A stretch of DNA of 64,000 nucleotides from contig JAHCVI010000004.1 in the NCBI GenBank assembly GCA_019096155.1, positions 1,736,001 through 1,800,000 on the forward strand, written 5' to 3'. The position numbers were made by a program, and so were the translations under genes. Below are positions 12,180-24,031 of the stretch, piece after piece. Origin of the DNA: Staphylotrichum longicolle. Taxonomy: Eukaryota > Ascomycota > Sordariomycetes > Sordariales > Chaetomiaceae. Below the pieces are notes generated by a model, which saw only the letters and a program-made list of their open reading frames with translations, did not search any database and was not told where the DNA came from. The stretch's first letter is position 1; each line of letters begins with the position of its first letter.

Positions 12180-14348
12180 ATGGCCCGCGACGCCAGCACC
12201 GACGAGAAGCCGCGCTTGTCGACGACAGCAGGCGAAACGAAGCCGCGCGACCCGGGCGACACCGCAGGCAGCGACGCCATGGCCAATCGCCAGTCGCGCC
12301 CATGGCAGAAACTGAGAGGGTCAGAGGGCAGCGACACGGAGAAGAAGACGGCGAGGAGCGGCAGCGACAGCGATAATGGCGTCGGCGAGAGTGTCGCAGC
12401 GGTCGGGCACGGATCGGCGGACGGGACTCGGATTGAGATGGACACGGTGCGGACGCACGCGACAGGACCGTCGGCGCCAAATTCGCATGCGCCGCTCAAC
12501 GACGTGTTGTCGGGTGCATCTGGGGCCACGGCGGCCGGGAGCGACGGTGCAGCGGCCGAGGCGGCAGTTGGTGTCGAGTACAAGGTGTACAAACGGCGGT
12601 GGTTCGGGCTGGTGCAGTTGACGTTGCTAAATATCATTGTCAGCTGGGATGTAAGTGGACGGTTTCTTGTTTCCCCATTTCACTTTCCCCATTTCCATTT
12701 CCGCGCCTTGTCCTCGTCGTTCGTTGCTTGGTCATCCCCGTCAGGTCCGGGTGTCCGGGTCCCGCGGACGTCGACTATTGAAGGATCCACCCCTCCTCAT
12801 GGCGCCAGACGGGCTCTGAGACATGAGCAGTCAGCGCAGTCAGCACAGGGGGAGTCATTGTTCTTTTATAATGCAAGGGAGACTGTTTGTTGCCCAAGCC
12901 TTTCGCGGGCCGCAATGCTGTGTTGGCGGTCTGGCCCGCTTCAGCTTCCATGCGCTCCGCAGCGCCACCTGCAGCCACATTCCTCTTGACGATCTCTTTT
13001 GTGTACAAGTATTATTCTGTTGCTTTGTACTGACCACCATGCTCACCAGTGGCTCACCTTCTCGCCCGTCGCCAGCCATGCGGCCAACTACTTCAACACG
13101 TCCGAGACCATCATCAACTGGCTGAGCACCGCCTTCCTTTTCTCCTTCACCTTCATCACCCCCGCCGTCATCTATGTGCTGCACCTCGGCCCGAAGCCGT
13201 CCATCGTGACGGCCGCCGCCCTCCTCCTCGTCGGCAACTGGATCCGCTTCGCCGGCTCGCACTCCAGCTCCGGCGGCATGTTCGGCCTCGTCATGTTCGG
13301 CCAGATCCTCACCGGCCTCGCCCAGCCCTTCGTGCTCGCCGCCCCGACCCGCTACTCCGATATCTGGTTCACCAACCGCGGCCGCGTGGCTGCCACCGCC
13401 CTCACCAGCCTTGCGAATCCCTTCGGCGCCGCCCTCGGCCAGCTCATCGTCCCCTTTTGGGTCAACCAGCCCAGCGACATCTCCCACATGGTCCTCTACG
13501 TCTCCATCATCGTAAGCACTGGCCCCTCATCAAGCCCCCATTTCCCCCCCCAACTAACACCCTCACCCCCCTGCTCAGTCCACAGTCGGCGCCCTCCCAG
13601 CCTTCTTCATCCCCGCCGCCCCGCCCCCCCCGCCGCACCGTCCTCCGAGACGCCCAAGCTCTCCCTGCGCGCCAGCGCCCGCGTCCTGTTCAGCCACGTC
13701 GAGTTCTGGCTCCTCTTCCTCCCCTTCGCCGTCTACGTCGGCCTCTTCAACTCCATCTCGTCCCTGCTCAACCAGATCCTGCTCCCGCACGGCTACGACG
13801 ACGAGGAGGCCGGCATCGCGGGCGCCCTGCTCATCGTCGTCGGCCTCGTGGCCGCCGCCGTCATCAGCCCCATCATCGACCGGACGAAATCCTACCTGCT
13901 CGCCATCCGGACCGCCGTGCCCCTCGTCGGCGTGTGCTACCTCGTCTTCATCTGGATGCCGGGCACCCGCGAGGGCGGCGGCGTGGCCGGGCCGTACGTC
14001 GTCATGGCCGTGCTCGGCGCCGCGTCCTTCTCGCTGCTGCCGGTGGTAGTCGAGTACCTGGTCGAGCTGACGCACCCCATCAGCCCGGCCGTGACGTCGA
14101 CGCTGGCGTGGAGCGGGGGCCAGGTGCTGGGCGGGATCTTCATCGTGGTCTCGGGAGCGCTGAAGGCCGGGGCGGATGGGGACCCGCCTGGGGACATGCG
14201 GAACGCGCTGATCTTCCACGCCGTGTTGGCCCTGGCCGTGGTGCCGTTGCCGCTGTGCCTGGGGCTGTTTGGGAGGGCGGAGAAGCTGCAGTTGAGGAGG
14301 GTCAGGTCGGATGAGGAAGGGAGGAGCAGTGCGGAGGAAGGGAAATGA
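12180..14348 (+). CDS. FLVCR/SLC49-type MFS transporter, with a one-base frameshift in exon 3
   Basis: Exons are 12180-12650, 13050-13511 and 13579-14348. Introns are 399 nt (GTAAGT donor) and 67 nt (GTAAGC, with an ACTAAC branch). A hydrophilic N-terminus of about 130 residues precedes twelve predicted membrane segments. NIIVSWDWLTFSPV at the first junction and NWLSTAFLFSFTF match the FLVCR1/2-DIRC2 (SLC49) group, whose animal members move heme or choline; the substrate here is unknown. After the second intron the frame reads STVGALPAFFIPAAPP and then breaks. The conserved continuation SSETPKLSLRASARVLF lies one frame away, and one extra C in the 8-C run at 13624-13631 would rejoin them. This is either a sequencing or assembly deletion or a genuine lesion. 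Corrected length would be about 568 residues. Confidence 0.78.
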
Positions 14349-14587
14349 AATGGGGACGGACAGGGTTAATGACATGAGGTGGCAGGCCCACGAGTCACGT
14401 TTTCGGTATATGTTTATGTTTTTGTTTTTGGATGTGGAACTGGGGGGGCATGTTGATGATTGGCATTCTGAATTGCGGTCGGATACCTATGTATACCTGA
14501 AGGGTTCTAGCCAAGCACACCAGGGGGGGAGTTGTGCTGCCGTAACATTACAAATTACCATTAATGATATTTCCTACTCCACAACCT

Positions 14588-16062
14588 TCAGGACTGGTGG
14601 GCCTTTGCCTCTTCTGCCTTCCTCTCCCTCTCCTCCCAGCGCTCTCTCAGCTCCTCCATCTGACGCCAGCACTTCGCCCCGAGCGCCTTAAACTCGACTA
14701 GCTTCTCCGCTGTCACGTCCACGCCCCCGGTCTTCCGCCCCTTAAGCTTGTGTTCCCGTTTCAGCATCACCATCTCCTCCACTTTGCCCTCCCAGCCCCA
14801 GCCGTCCACCTCGGTCTTCTTGACGCGGCACTGGCCCCAGAAGTCCGTGCTGCTGCCCCATTTAATGCGCTCCGCGTGCGCCCCGTCCAGCCACCCCTGC
14901 TCTTGCAACGCCACCCACACGGGCGCACACGCTCCCTTGTACGCCGTGATGGGATGCCAGGGCGAGCCCAGCCAGCGAGCAACATAGAGAACAACGTTGT
15001 ACCAAAAGAACATGAATGCATTGAGCGGAAACAGCGTTGTTTGGACAACGCCCGGGTGGACCAAGTAGATCTTTGGCGGAACGACCGGTTGGCTCTGTCC
15101 CGGTTGCCTGTTGATGTTGAAGAACTTGTCGACGTGGGGTTTTGCGGCAGGGAGTGTGGCTGTCAAGGCCATGATGTCGGTCAGCCGCTTCGTGGACTCA
15201 TAAGCCGCGCTGCTTTTGATGGCCTCAAAATCGTCGGGCGAGAGGCATTCCCAATCTCCTTCAATGCTGGACTCCCAAATGATGCGGCCCGGCGGGAGGT
15301 CGCTGTCGGCTTGCCGACTCATGAGCGGCACGAGCTGATGTGCAAAGACGTAATGCCCAAATACATTGGCGCAGAAGACCTCGCCGATGTGCGGTGTCCC
15401 ATGGCCCAGCTTCCCTATGAGCGGGTCGATGAGACGCCCACGATGGGCACCCTTGAAGGTCGGCCACGTCGTGGCGCTGACAAGCCCCTTGGTGAGAATG
15501 TTGTGGAAGACCTTGGTCCAGTCGATCCCGTACCACCCGCCTATTCCAGCATTGAAGATGACAGAGTCCAGGCGGGGAATCTTGACGCCGATGAGGGACA
15601 CAAAATCGTCATCATTGCTGGGGCTGCTGACGGTCCCAGAGATGAGCTGGTTCGAGGCGCGGCGGATGGATGGCAGGCTGCACAAGTCGAGCTGAACGCT
15701 GAGAATGTGGACTCGCTGTGTGGTGTGCCTTGGATTGTAGTTCGGGCCGCTGCGGGCACGAAGGACCTTGGAGGTAGCGGCGAACTCCTTTGTGTGTTGT
15801 CGAAGGCCATCAATCGTTTCTTGCGACTTCTTTGCACTCCTAGTGGTGGGGATGACGATCAGGTGCGAGGTGAGGGATCGGGTAGTAAGGTACTCGTCAA
15901 TCAGACGCTCGCCAATGCCGAAGCCAATGCCACTGCGGTGCTGCAGTCAGCAAATAGTGCTTCCAGTACACGCCTCTGGAGTAGAACGTACCTGTTACCA
16001 CCCGTCACCAGGACAAACATGGTCTCATGGGCGGGGACGCCATCCCAAGGTGCTGGTGCCAT
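14588..16062 (-). CDS. ERG27: 3-keto-steroid (sterol C-3 ketone) reductase
   Basis: Minus-strand gene with exon 1 at 16062-15992 and exon 2 at 15932-14588, 471 residues. The 59-nt intron starts GTACGT. Using the CAG at 15935-15933 restores the dinucleotide-binding loop TGGNSGIGFGIG, whereas the nearby alternative CAG does not. The SDR catalytic motif YESTK is present, as is the NAGIGGW structural motif. The family is the NADPH-dependent 3-keto reductase of the C-4 demethylation complex with Erg25/Erg26 at the ER membrane, in ergosterol synthesis. It is longer than yeast Erg27 (347 aa), with extra C-terminal charged sequence. It converges on the MFS gene (239 bp between stops) and shares a divergent promoter with the OB-fold-like gene. 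Confidence 0.9.
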
Positions 16063-16783
16063 GATGGAGGAAGAATGGTTGATGTTAGAGGGGCAGTTTG
16101 AGGGAGCAAGTTGGAGACGATGTGGGTTTGGAATTGATAGTTGCGACGTGCGGTAAAGTTTTGGTCGAAGAGAATTGTTGTCAAATCGGCGCGAATTTAT
16201 GGGCAATTCTTCAGTTGGGCAGTCGGGCTGGCTTCATGTCCGTCTGTCGTGGTGCATCTTCGAGGCGCATGCAGCGCCGTGGTAAATTTCCTTCAGAAAG
16301 GGGCGGGCCGACGTGGGAGGGAGGCGTGCGGCGTGCGGCGTGGAGCGGCAAAGAAGATTGAATCGAAATTGTTGTGACAAACGAGTATTGCCGTATACTG
16401 TTCAAAATGGATTGCAAAGAAACCGCCCCTGAGATGCCAGTATCTCAGTATCCAAAACACCTAAACCACCTCAGCCGATGATGTCTGGGGAAGCTGATCT
16501 CGGAGGATGCCGAGTTTGAGGTGCAGCGATGCTGAGGTGGGTCAACCGGCATCTCTTTTAAACTCGCCCCACCTTCCGCCCCAGGGCCCCTGGGCTTTTC
16601 CTTGGCAGGCGCAAATCTGGGCTGTTGCTTCTAAGTTGTGTGCTGCCTGGGTTTTCTTTCCATCAACTCTCCCTTTATTCTCGGTTGTTTTTGCCCAAGG
16701 CACAGCAGATCTCTTCCATGGGATTCGGTTTGCGACACTAAAAGTCGAAATTTGACGCAAGAATCCCCGTTGCCTCTTGCATC
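16063..16783. promoter_or_regulatory. Divergent promoter of ERG27 and the OB-fold-like gene
   Basis: These 721 bp separate two outward-facing start codons, so both promoters lie here. A CGTATA core occurs at 16392-16397, about 330 bp from the ERG27 start. That hexamer is the core of the yeast Upc2/Ecm22 sterol response element (TCGTATA), but the flanking base differs and one 6-mer is weak evidence. No other site is claimed. Confidence 0.35.
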
Positions 16784-17866
16784 ATGGCTAGCAGAGTCAT
16801 AATACTCACCGGGGCTCCTGAGTGCGGCGCTCTGGACTGGAGCACAGACGATTTGTTTTCGGATTTCCTGGAGAACATCGCTCAGTTCACCGGCATCAAC
16901 GCGAGCAGTGAACTGCCTCTTCCGATTCTTTCTGTGTCAGACCACGCGGCTTGGAGATCTCTGTCTTTAGACAAGGGGGGGTTGCTCACGCGCGCTCCCC
17001 GAGCGCATGCACTCGGCTTCAACCATGGTCCCGACGATTCTGCCTTTGAGCTGAGCCCGGAATTCCTCACCACCCACACTTTGTCCTTCATCTCGGATGG
17101 CGGTGACGGCGAACACAATCCCGTACTCTCCCAGCTTTACGAACACTCCATGGCCGCCCATGATGAGCTGTCCTCATCCCAGTTGGTATCTCAGTCAACA
17201 GGACAGGTAACGTCGTTTCTCAGCGACACCACTTCATCCTTTCTGGGCGGTGACGGCGATCAGGGAGGATCCATCAAGGGACCGTTGATGTTCCGAGGTT
17301 ACGAAATCCCCACGAGTCTCAAAAATATTCCCTCAGCAGCCCATCTTCTCAAGATCCATCCGCAGACCATGACCTTCAATCTGATCGTAGGCATCATCTC
17401 CATCTCGCAGCCTCGGGCAGTCAAGACCAGATGGGGAGCGACAAAATACCTCGTTGAAGTACTCGTAGGAGACGAGACGAAGGCAGGTTTTGCCATAACC
17501 TACTGGCTCCCATACAACAGCGTGGATGAGAGTCCTCTTGCGGGGCTGCGGCCACAGGACGTTGTCCTCGTGCAAAACGTGGCGCTGAACGTTTTCAACA
17601 ACAAGGTTTACGGATCGAGTCTGCGGAAGAACCTGACCAAGGTGCACTTGCTTTCCCGGATGAAGCTGGACCCCCAAGACACAGGGGGCTACTACAGCAC
17701 GTCCGACCTCTCGTTTCCAGGCAGCGCCCACCCCCAGTTGGAGAAGACGCGCCGGGTGCGAGACTGGGTTCTCAACTTTGTGGGACGGGGAGGCCAAGCA
17801 ACCGGAGCGGCGCACGCAAGGCCTCGTTGGGACATGCCACCCGAGGATGACACTCAATTGCTTTGA
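16784..17866 (+). CDS. Fungal protein of unknown function with an OB-fold-like core
   Basis: Single exon, 360 residues, starting MASRVIILTGAPECG. The first 150 residues are acidic and Ser-rich (DELSSSQLVSQSTG). From about residue 165 to 300 the pattern alternates hydrophobic strands (NLIVGIISISQPR, KYLVEVLVGDET, GFAITYWLPYN, DVVLVQNVALNVFNNKVYG) in a way that resembles an OB fold. Such folds often bind single-stranded DNA or RNA, for example in RPA- or shieldin-like proteins. I do not recognise the family, and the OB-fold idea is inference from strand pattern only. No membrane segment or signal peptide is seen. It is transcribed away from ERG27. Confidence 0.7.
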   Translation: MASRVIILTGAPECGALDWSTDDLFSDFLENIAQFTGINASSELPLPILSVSDHAAWRSLSLDKGGLLTRAPRAHALGFNHGPDDSAFELSPEFLTTHTLSFISDGGDGEHNPVLSQLYEHSMAAHDELSSSQLVSQSTGQVTSFLSDTTSSFLGGDGDQGGSIKGPLMFRGYEIPTSLKNIPSAAHLLKIHPQTMTFNLIVGIISISQPRAVKTRWGATKYLVEVLVGDETKAGFAITYWLPYNSVDESPLAGLRPQDVVLVQNVALNVFNNKVYGSSLRKNLTKVHLLSRMKLDPQDTGGYYSTSDLSFPGSAHPQLEKTRRVRDWVLNFVGRGGQATGAAHARPRWDMPPEDDTQLL

Positions 17867-18245
17867 GACAGCATTTTTCAAGGCACTTGATGACACCTCC
17901 TTGGTCTGCGCCGGAACATGCCGCTCCTAGGTGCTCAGCTCCCTCACGATGCCCCACAATTCCCGGAGATGGTTCCGCTCGGCTTCCTGCCCGGCCCCTG
18001 AGCGGCGGCCATTGGCTTGGCGGTGCCGCTTCGGTGAGACCCACTTGTGGCTGTGAGCCTCGCAACGCGTCATGTCCGAAATTGCGGCAGAGACAAGCTC
18101 AGGAACAAGGGCCGATCCCACCGGGACACACGGGATACATACATAATACACCCGCTTGACCTTCAGAACCGCAGTGGGGAGCCACGTCGGCCAAGCAGTT
18201 CGGGCAAGATCGCGGAAATCTGAGACGTGACGGGCACCGGGAGAC
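17867..18245. other. Short intergenic region upstream of the Zn2Cys6 gene
   Basis: It holds the 3' flank of the OB-fold-like gene and the presumed promoter of the following regulator. Nothing else is recognised. Confidence 0.5.
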
Positions 18246-19614
18246 ATGATGCGCAGAACCCACAGGAAGTCCCGGAAGGGATGTCTCGAATGCAAGAAAC
18301 GCCATAGTAGGTTTACCCGCCTTTCTTGATATGTACATTACAGGATGGCTAACTCGAACCAATCTTCCAGTCAAGGTAGGACCACCTCAATAGCTTTGCT
18401 GCCCGGGCATCCAGCTGACCTTGCAGTGCGACGAAACTCGACCCCATTGCATGAACTGCACCACCGTCGAGCGGAAATGCCAGTACTCGACGCCCTGGAT
18501 TGCCCCTGAGAGGTCACCTTCGGATCAATCCGCCAGTCCGCAAATCCCATCAACGGGGGCCACCTCCACTCCGGCATTGTCGTCAACGGCATTCCCCGGG
18601 CTCCATCCCTCCACTCCTGTGGAGGAGGTGCACTCAACGGTTGACATGGTTCACATGCAGCTTCTGTATCATTACATTACGAATGTCGGCGTTTACCCGA
18701 CCATGTACGACTGCATGCGGAACATCATCATGTCCACTGCCCTCCGGGAGCCCTACGTGATGCATTCGGTCCTGGCACTCTCGGCTCACCATCTCAGCGT
18801 CACCCAACCCGACCAACACGCCTACTATCACAACCTGGCGATCCAGCTTCAGACTCAAGCTCTGTCCCTTTTCAACAGAATTGACGTTGGCCTCTTTGGC
18901 GACTCAGTGGAAAAGCGTATCCCGGTCTTCATCTTCTCGTGCGTGCTGGGTTTCCACGCCCTGTGCGACATGCTCACCCACCGAGATCCCGATTTTGACT
19001 CGATGCTCGCTCGCTACGTGTCATATCTGCAACTACATCGCGGCATGCACACCGTCATGCACGGTTATTGGGACGAGCTACGAAAGACGGAGCTTGGCAT
19101 CATCTTCGACGAGATGGTTCCTCAGTGGTTCAAGGTGACCTCCGAGGGACAAGACTGCGACGACATCAAGCAGAGGCTCGCGTCCAGCGGTCTGGATGAA
19201 GAGGAGCTCAAGGCATCACGAGCTGCTGCCGACCTCATCCAGTGGGTGTTAGATGCCAAGCCGGGCCCGAAAAGTCGAGCTTATGCCCTCTGCTCCTGGG
19301 TCGCAATGCTCGGTAGGCCGTTTGTGCACATGCTGGAGGTGGGCCGGCCTGAGGCTTTGGCCGTTCTTTCATACTACTTCCTCGCCATGCATTATTGTCG
19401 CGAGGTCTGGAATTTCGGTGGCGCAGGCCAGCATTACCTAACCTTGATTGCTGACCATTTCCGCGGCGGGGACTGGTATGCATGGGTCGAACCCCCATAC
19501 CGGATGCTGCAAGAGGCCTTAGAAAAGGAAGCATCGGATGGGGTGTCCCCGGCAACCGTCAACACTCCGTCTTCTCATCCCGGGCTCAACAACCACTCGG
19601 AGATGACCTGTTGA
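18246..19614 (+). CDS. Zn(II)2Cys6 transcription factor, Upc2-like layout, with a 5-nt micro-exon
   Basis: Exons are 18246-18306, 18371-18375 and 18427-19614, giving 417 residues. The middle exon is just TCAAG, flanked by introns of 64 nt (GTAGGT, branch GGCTAAC) and 51 nt (GTAGGA, branch GCTGAC). Only with it does the cluster read correctly: C13, C16, C23, C30, C33 and C40, the exact C-x2-C-x6-C-x6-C-x2-C-x6-C spacing with RHIKCDE in the middle. The DNA-binding domain sits at the very N-terminus after a basic MMRRTHRKSRKG. The remainder is a fungal regulatory region (LLYHYITNVGVYPTMYD, PYVMHSVLALSAHHLS) of the kind annotated as sterol-uptake-control-like. Targets are unknown; the nearness of ERG27 is suggestive at most. 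Nuclear location is expected. Confidence 0.85.
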
Positions 19615-19752
19615 TCCGTGTCACATGTCACATGATTTTCACCGCGTCGCTAGCGGCCATTTAGTTTCAGGCCTCCCTCGTGGCAGCCCAAGAAGCTAGA
19701 GCTAGCTCCCGCTCTTCGCATCACCACATCGACGCATGGTTGCAGTGTCCCA

Positions 19753-20629
19753 ATGGCTCGGGACTTTGTGGTCAGCCGGCCCCAGGAGCCTGACGCGCCC
19801 CGCATCGCCGAGATCCACCTTGCGGCGATGGACTCCAACCCCCTGCTGCATGCGCAGTTCCCCGCTCGGGAGGGCCTCGCGTCTCTCCAGCAGTTCCTCG
19901 AGGCCTACGCGGCCGAACAGCTGCGCGATCCGGCCAGCGGGGTCCTGGTGGCACGAGATTCCGAGACGGGAGTCATTGCCGGGTTCGCGAAATGGGACTC
20001 GCCGTCGCACCCCGAGAACGTCAAGCTCGAGAGCGGCGAGTTGCGATACCTGCCAGGCTGCCGACACGAATTTCTCGACGGCTATGCGTCGCTCGCGGAA
20101 GAGGCCAAGAAAAGATATTTTGGAGACCATCCTTGCTACCGTACGTGTCATCAGACAGTTTTTCTTTCTACATTGTTTTGGTCGTCTTTCACCCTCGCAG
20201 GGCGGCTTGACCCGGCATCGGGACCGCCGCTCCCGCTCCGAATTCAGGGCCCATTTTCGGCCCGGCCTTGCTGGAAAGCGGAGTGCCGATCTGGTCCCTG
20301 CCCGGCCCGACTCTCCGAAATTCAACGGATCCGTGGGCTAACACCAGCCGGTCTCCACAGGTTTGAGCTTCGTCTGCACGGATCCGGCATACCAAGGCCA
20401 CGGCGCCGGCTCCATGCTCACCCGGAAAGTTCTCGAGATGGCGGCTACGGATGGGCTGCCTGTCTACCTGGAGAGCACTGAGGTTGCCGTCTCAATGTAT
20501 GAGAAGCTCGGGTTCAAGGCCATCAATTCGTTTGAGATGACAATACCACGACCTGGGTCTGCCGGTGTGAGCGAAGTTTACAGGGAGTGGTGCATGGTCT
20601 GGTACCCTCCGTCTGCCAAGTCGAAATAG
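19753..20629 (+). CDS. GNAT family N-acetyltransferase
   Basis: Exons are 19753-20140 and 20361-20629, giving 218 residues. The 220-nt intron has donor GTACGT and acceptor CACAG. The start MARDFVVSRPQEPDAPRIAEIH is a typical GNAT first strand and helix. The acetyl-CoA pyrophosphate loop is QGHGAG within VCTDPAYQGHGAG, followed by the VYLESTEVAVSMYEKLGF motif of the last strand and helix. It probably acetylates a small molecule or amino group in the cytosol; the substrate cannot be read from sequence. The distance to the upstream stop is only 138 bp, so the two genes are tightly spaced in tandem. Confidence 0.85.
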
Positions 20630-23600
20630 AGGACACACACTTCTGGCGAGGGGAGAGACACAAGCCGATCGGCAGTGCCGGATACGACCAATGCAACCAC
20701 ATCTGGTTCCGTGTGCACAGCTCGATCCTCCCATCGGCCATCTTCTTACTGTGACTCAATTCTGTAATAGACTCCTAACGACCTTGTCCTGGCTGGCGAA
20801 ATACGACCGGCTTCGCCGAAACCAATGACGTCCACTAGGGCTGAGATTCCACCAGGACACGTGTGCTTGAAAGGGAAGTTCCTTTAACTTTTCGATTTCC
20901 GAGATCCACACGCGATACCCACCGGCTCCGTCGACCGATCAGTTCGTCGGCGCCGTCACGGCGAGGGGTTCCGGGTACCACGCTTCTCCCTGCCGAGTCG
21001 GTTGGGCGGTTCAGCCGGCTCTGGCAAATCACCTCCCGGTCCGCAATCTGCTTACCCTTTCGTAGATGCAGATTGGCGAAGTCGGACAAGTGATGCAGCC
21101 GGCGCCCCCGCGCCCGGGGGCCTCTGTGTAACGGTGTGTGTTGCAGGGCATCCCGGAAACCTCCTCCGCATGGCTGGGCTGGGTGGGGGGTGGCTCGACG
21201 TTTCAGGGGACCTGGGGCGGCAGCGGGGTGGGAGGGCTGCTTCTTTTCTGCCGGCCAGAACGAGAGTAGAGAAACACACGACCTTCACCTTCGCTCCACA
21301 ATCCACTAACGTAATCACCTCGCATGTGGTAACCAGTCGTGTGTTTCCCTTGCAACCCCTCCAAGGCAGGATTACTGGGGCAGGAGGCTGGCCGCCCATC
21401 CTTCAAAACCCACCCGCGCTGCCATGCACTGCCCCCGACTTGGTGATCTGCTCGTCGTCGTCAACCACCTGCTGCCTGCGTGACACAGCCCGGCAGGCAA
21501 CACACACAAGACACACCCAAAGACAAGCGGTCAGCCATCAACCCACACTGCCGCACACACGACAGCAGGCTTGCAGCATGCAATTTCGCGGGCACCCCAC
21601 CGTCGTGTGCCATCCTCCCGCCTGTCCGGCCGGTGGATGAACCGCGACGATAAATATTCGGAGCGGGAGACGCAGGCTCGGCAGGACTAGTGGACATGCG
21701 CCCTGTCGGCCGTTTCATCGTTTCGTAGCCACCATGGCCGTGTTTTCCGGTGTCGTGCATGGGGCCCGGCTCAGCCTAGCACCGAACTGGGAATTATGAG
21801 CGGAGCCCGGGGAGGCGGCTCCCTGGGGGAGTGGCCTTCTTTTTTTGTCGATGTTCGATATCGATGGGAATTCCGGCGCCCGACTGGGGCCACGAGGAAA
21901 TCGTTTGGTGGAAATCGTTTCGAAAAGGCCTGTTGAAGGACGCGGCTGGGTAGCATGGCAGGACGCTCGTTGACGCACCTGACTCGGCAAGGGGGAGCCC
22001 ATTACGTTACAAGTATTCCCGAACGGGCGGAAACCGGATGCCCTGGAGGCTTGGAGGCGCGTTTCTATTTGGTAATCGAGCATCGACGGTTCGACGATGG
22101 CGGGGCTGCTGCGGAGCGATGGAGGTGGTGTCGGTGACTGTGAGAGGGGGGGGGGGGGGGGGAGCGAAAGGGGCAAGCGCAGCGCTGCGGTTTTCGCTAC
22201 TGCAGCGGCTCGCGGCCGGCAGGGGGCAAGTCCCTGCAGGTAGCGGGCACCCTGCAACGTTATCTCGCGTCCCTTTGCCATTAGGAATTTCGAAGTGAAA
22301 TCGGCGCCACGATAAGGTGTCAAAAACCTTGGTGTTATCGGGGTGCATGTGTGTCTGCAGGCCCTTGACGGCTTCATCTGCATCATCGAGAAGCGAGGAA
22401 AGGATGGGAGATCTGTCGTTTATGGGGAGAGGCGGAAGGTGCGTGTATGCTGTCTGCAGGCAGCTTCTCTTCTTCGGCAAGACGGGCGCTCTGTGCCTGC
22501 CACAAGGTTATGATCTACAGGAGCATTGGGGGGAGGGGCGAAATGGGTCGCAACTGCTGGGCAAATATCTTGGTCTTTCTTGGTCTTTTCTGTGAACGTG
22601 AACTGGAATCAACACCCTCGTGTCGTTTTCGTCTGATCTGGGGAGATTGACATCACTGGTCTGCCCGTCTTCCCCTTTCGGAGTCGCACGTTCCATCCTT
22701 GCCGGACTGTACCTGCCGGGTCGGCGGGTCAGCAGCTTCGGCTCTTTTTCTCGAGTTTCCAGGTCGTCTTTATCGATCTCTGAGCTCCTTCCCGTCCTGT
22801 CAATTGACCCGAACTCAGCTCCATTCCATGAGCCTCTGACTCTTTTCTGCTGCGCAACTACACTCTCCACATCTTCAAGTTCTGGACCCTTGCACGGCAA
22901 AGAACCGAGGGACTAGGTCATAATGAACTGAACAACCGACGACAACAACAACAGCAGCAGGGCCCCGGAGAGCAACGTCACGCTGCTTGCTTGCTTCATG
23001 CCGGTTTCCTCCTCTGCCACGACCCGGCACCCCAACCCGCCGCGTGCCTTGCTGCCGCCGCAAATGACGCAGATAAGCCTGGCTTATCTTGTGCTAGTTT
23101 CCATCATCACATAGATCGCGGGGCCCCCAATCGCGGGGCCGTCGTTTCGGTCCGCATCCCAATCTACATCCGGCCCTGCATAGCGTTAACGCCGCTCCCG
23201 CTCACCTATCGCTCCTCCCCCGTCCTCCCGCGAGAACCCAGGTTGCCACGGCTTCCTTTTATCTCCCGGACAACACGACCGGGGCTGCCATCAACACATC
23301 GATTGAACCTTCCTTCCTGAAGCGGTACAAACCGGACCTCTTCAACAGGAACAGGCGAGCAACACCAGACGATAAGGGCCCCGTCCGACTGCCAATCGTC
23401 CCCGGACCCAGGCGACCGATAACCACCAAAGCCGCCGGCCACACACGGCCCCGGTTACGTACCTCGGCCACAAAAGAAGGACAGGCGTGGGGATCTGTGT
23501 GGGTTGTAAGAGGCTGGTCTGGGGTAACGGCCCTGCATTGCGCCGGGAGCGAGCGTCAACCTTGCCTTATCTACAAACCACGGGAGCTGTCCTTATCTGG

Positions 23601-24031
23601 CCCACGACTTGCCCGCCGATCCATCCAACCGCACTGCCGGGGCGTTATCTCTCAGGAGCTGACAAACCTGGGATCTCGAACAGCGTCTTGGGCCGTGTGG
23701 CACTTGCGGACCCTGTCGCCCGGAGGCCCGTTCAGGGGATTCTATTTGGGCACCCAAGCCGTTGAGCAGCACACCCACCAATTCCGCGGGGTGTTGTTGA
23801 AGGAAACTCCCGATCCGATCTCAAAGACAGCCGCTTGATTGGGGCAGCACCCTCCCCCTTGCGTCTCTGGACGGACCGACAGTGAGACTCCGCGGCAACT
23901 GGGGTTGTGTGGGCTGAAGAGGAACGGTCCGTCGGGTTACATCCTCGGACACCTTACCGAACTGCAGCCAGATTCGAATAGTGAACTGGGTAACTCCGGT
24001 CGTAAGCCTACGCCCAACCTTTACCTTCGCC
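20630..24031. other. 3.4 kb intergenic stretch before the Dal81/TamA-like gene
   Basis: No gene is supportable. It holds the GNAT 3' flank, a 17-G run (listed separately), and presumably a long promoter and 5' UTR of the regulator. Open frames here give low-complexity Ser/Pro/Arg-rich products without motifs. Confidence 0.5.
22146..22162 (+). repeat. Homopolymer run of 17 G
   Basis: There are seventeen consecutive G on the plus strand in intergenic DNA. Run length may be unreliable in the assembly; such tracts can also form quadruplex structures. Confidence 0.9.

Noticed and set aside
14750..16156. A 468-codon plus-strand open frame
   Set aside because: It lies antisense to ERG27, which has complete SDR motifs on the minus strand; the plus-strand product has no domain.
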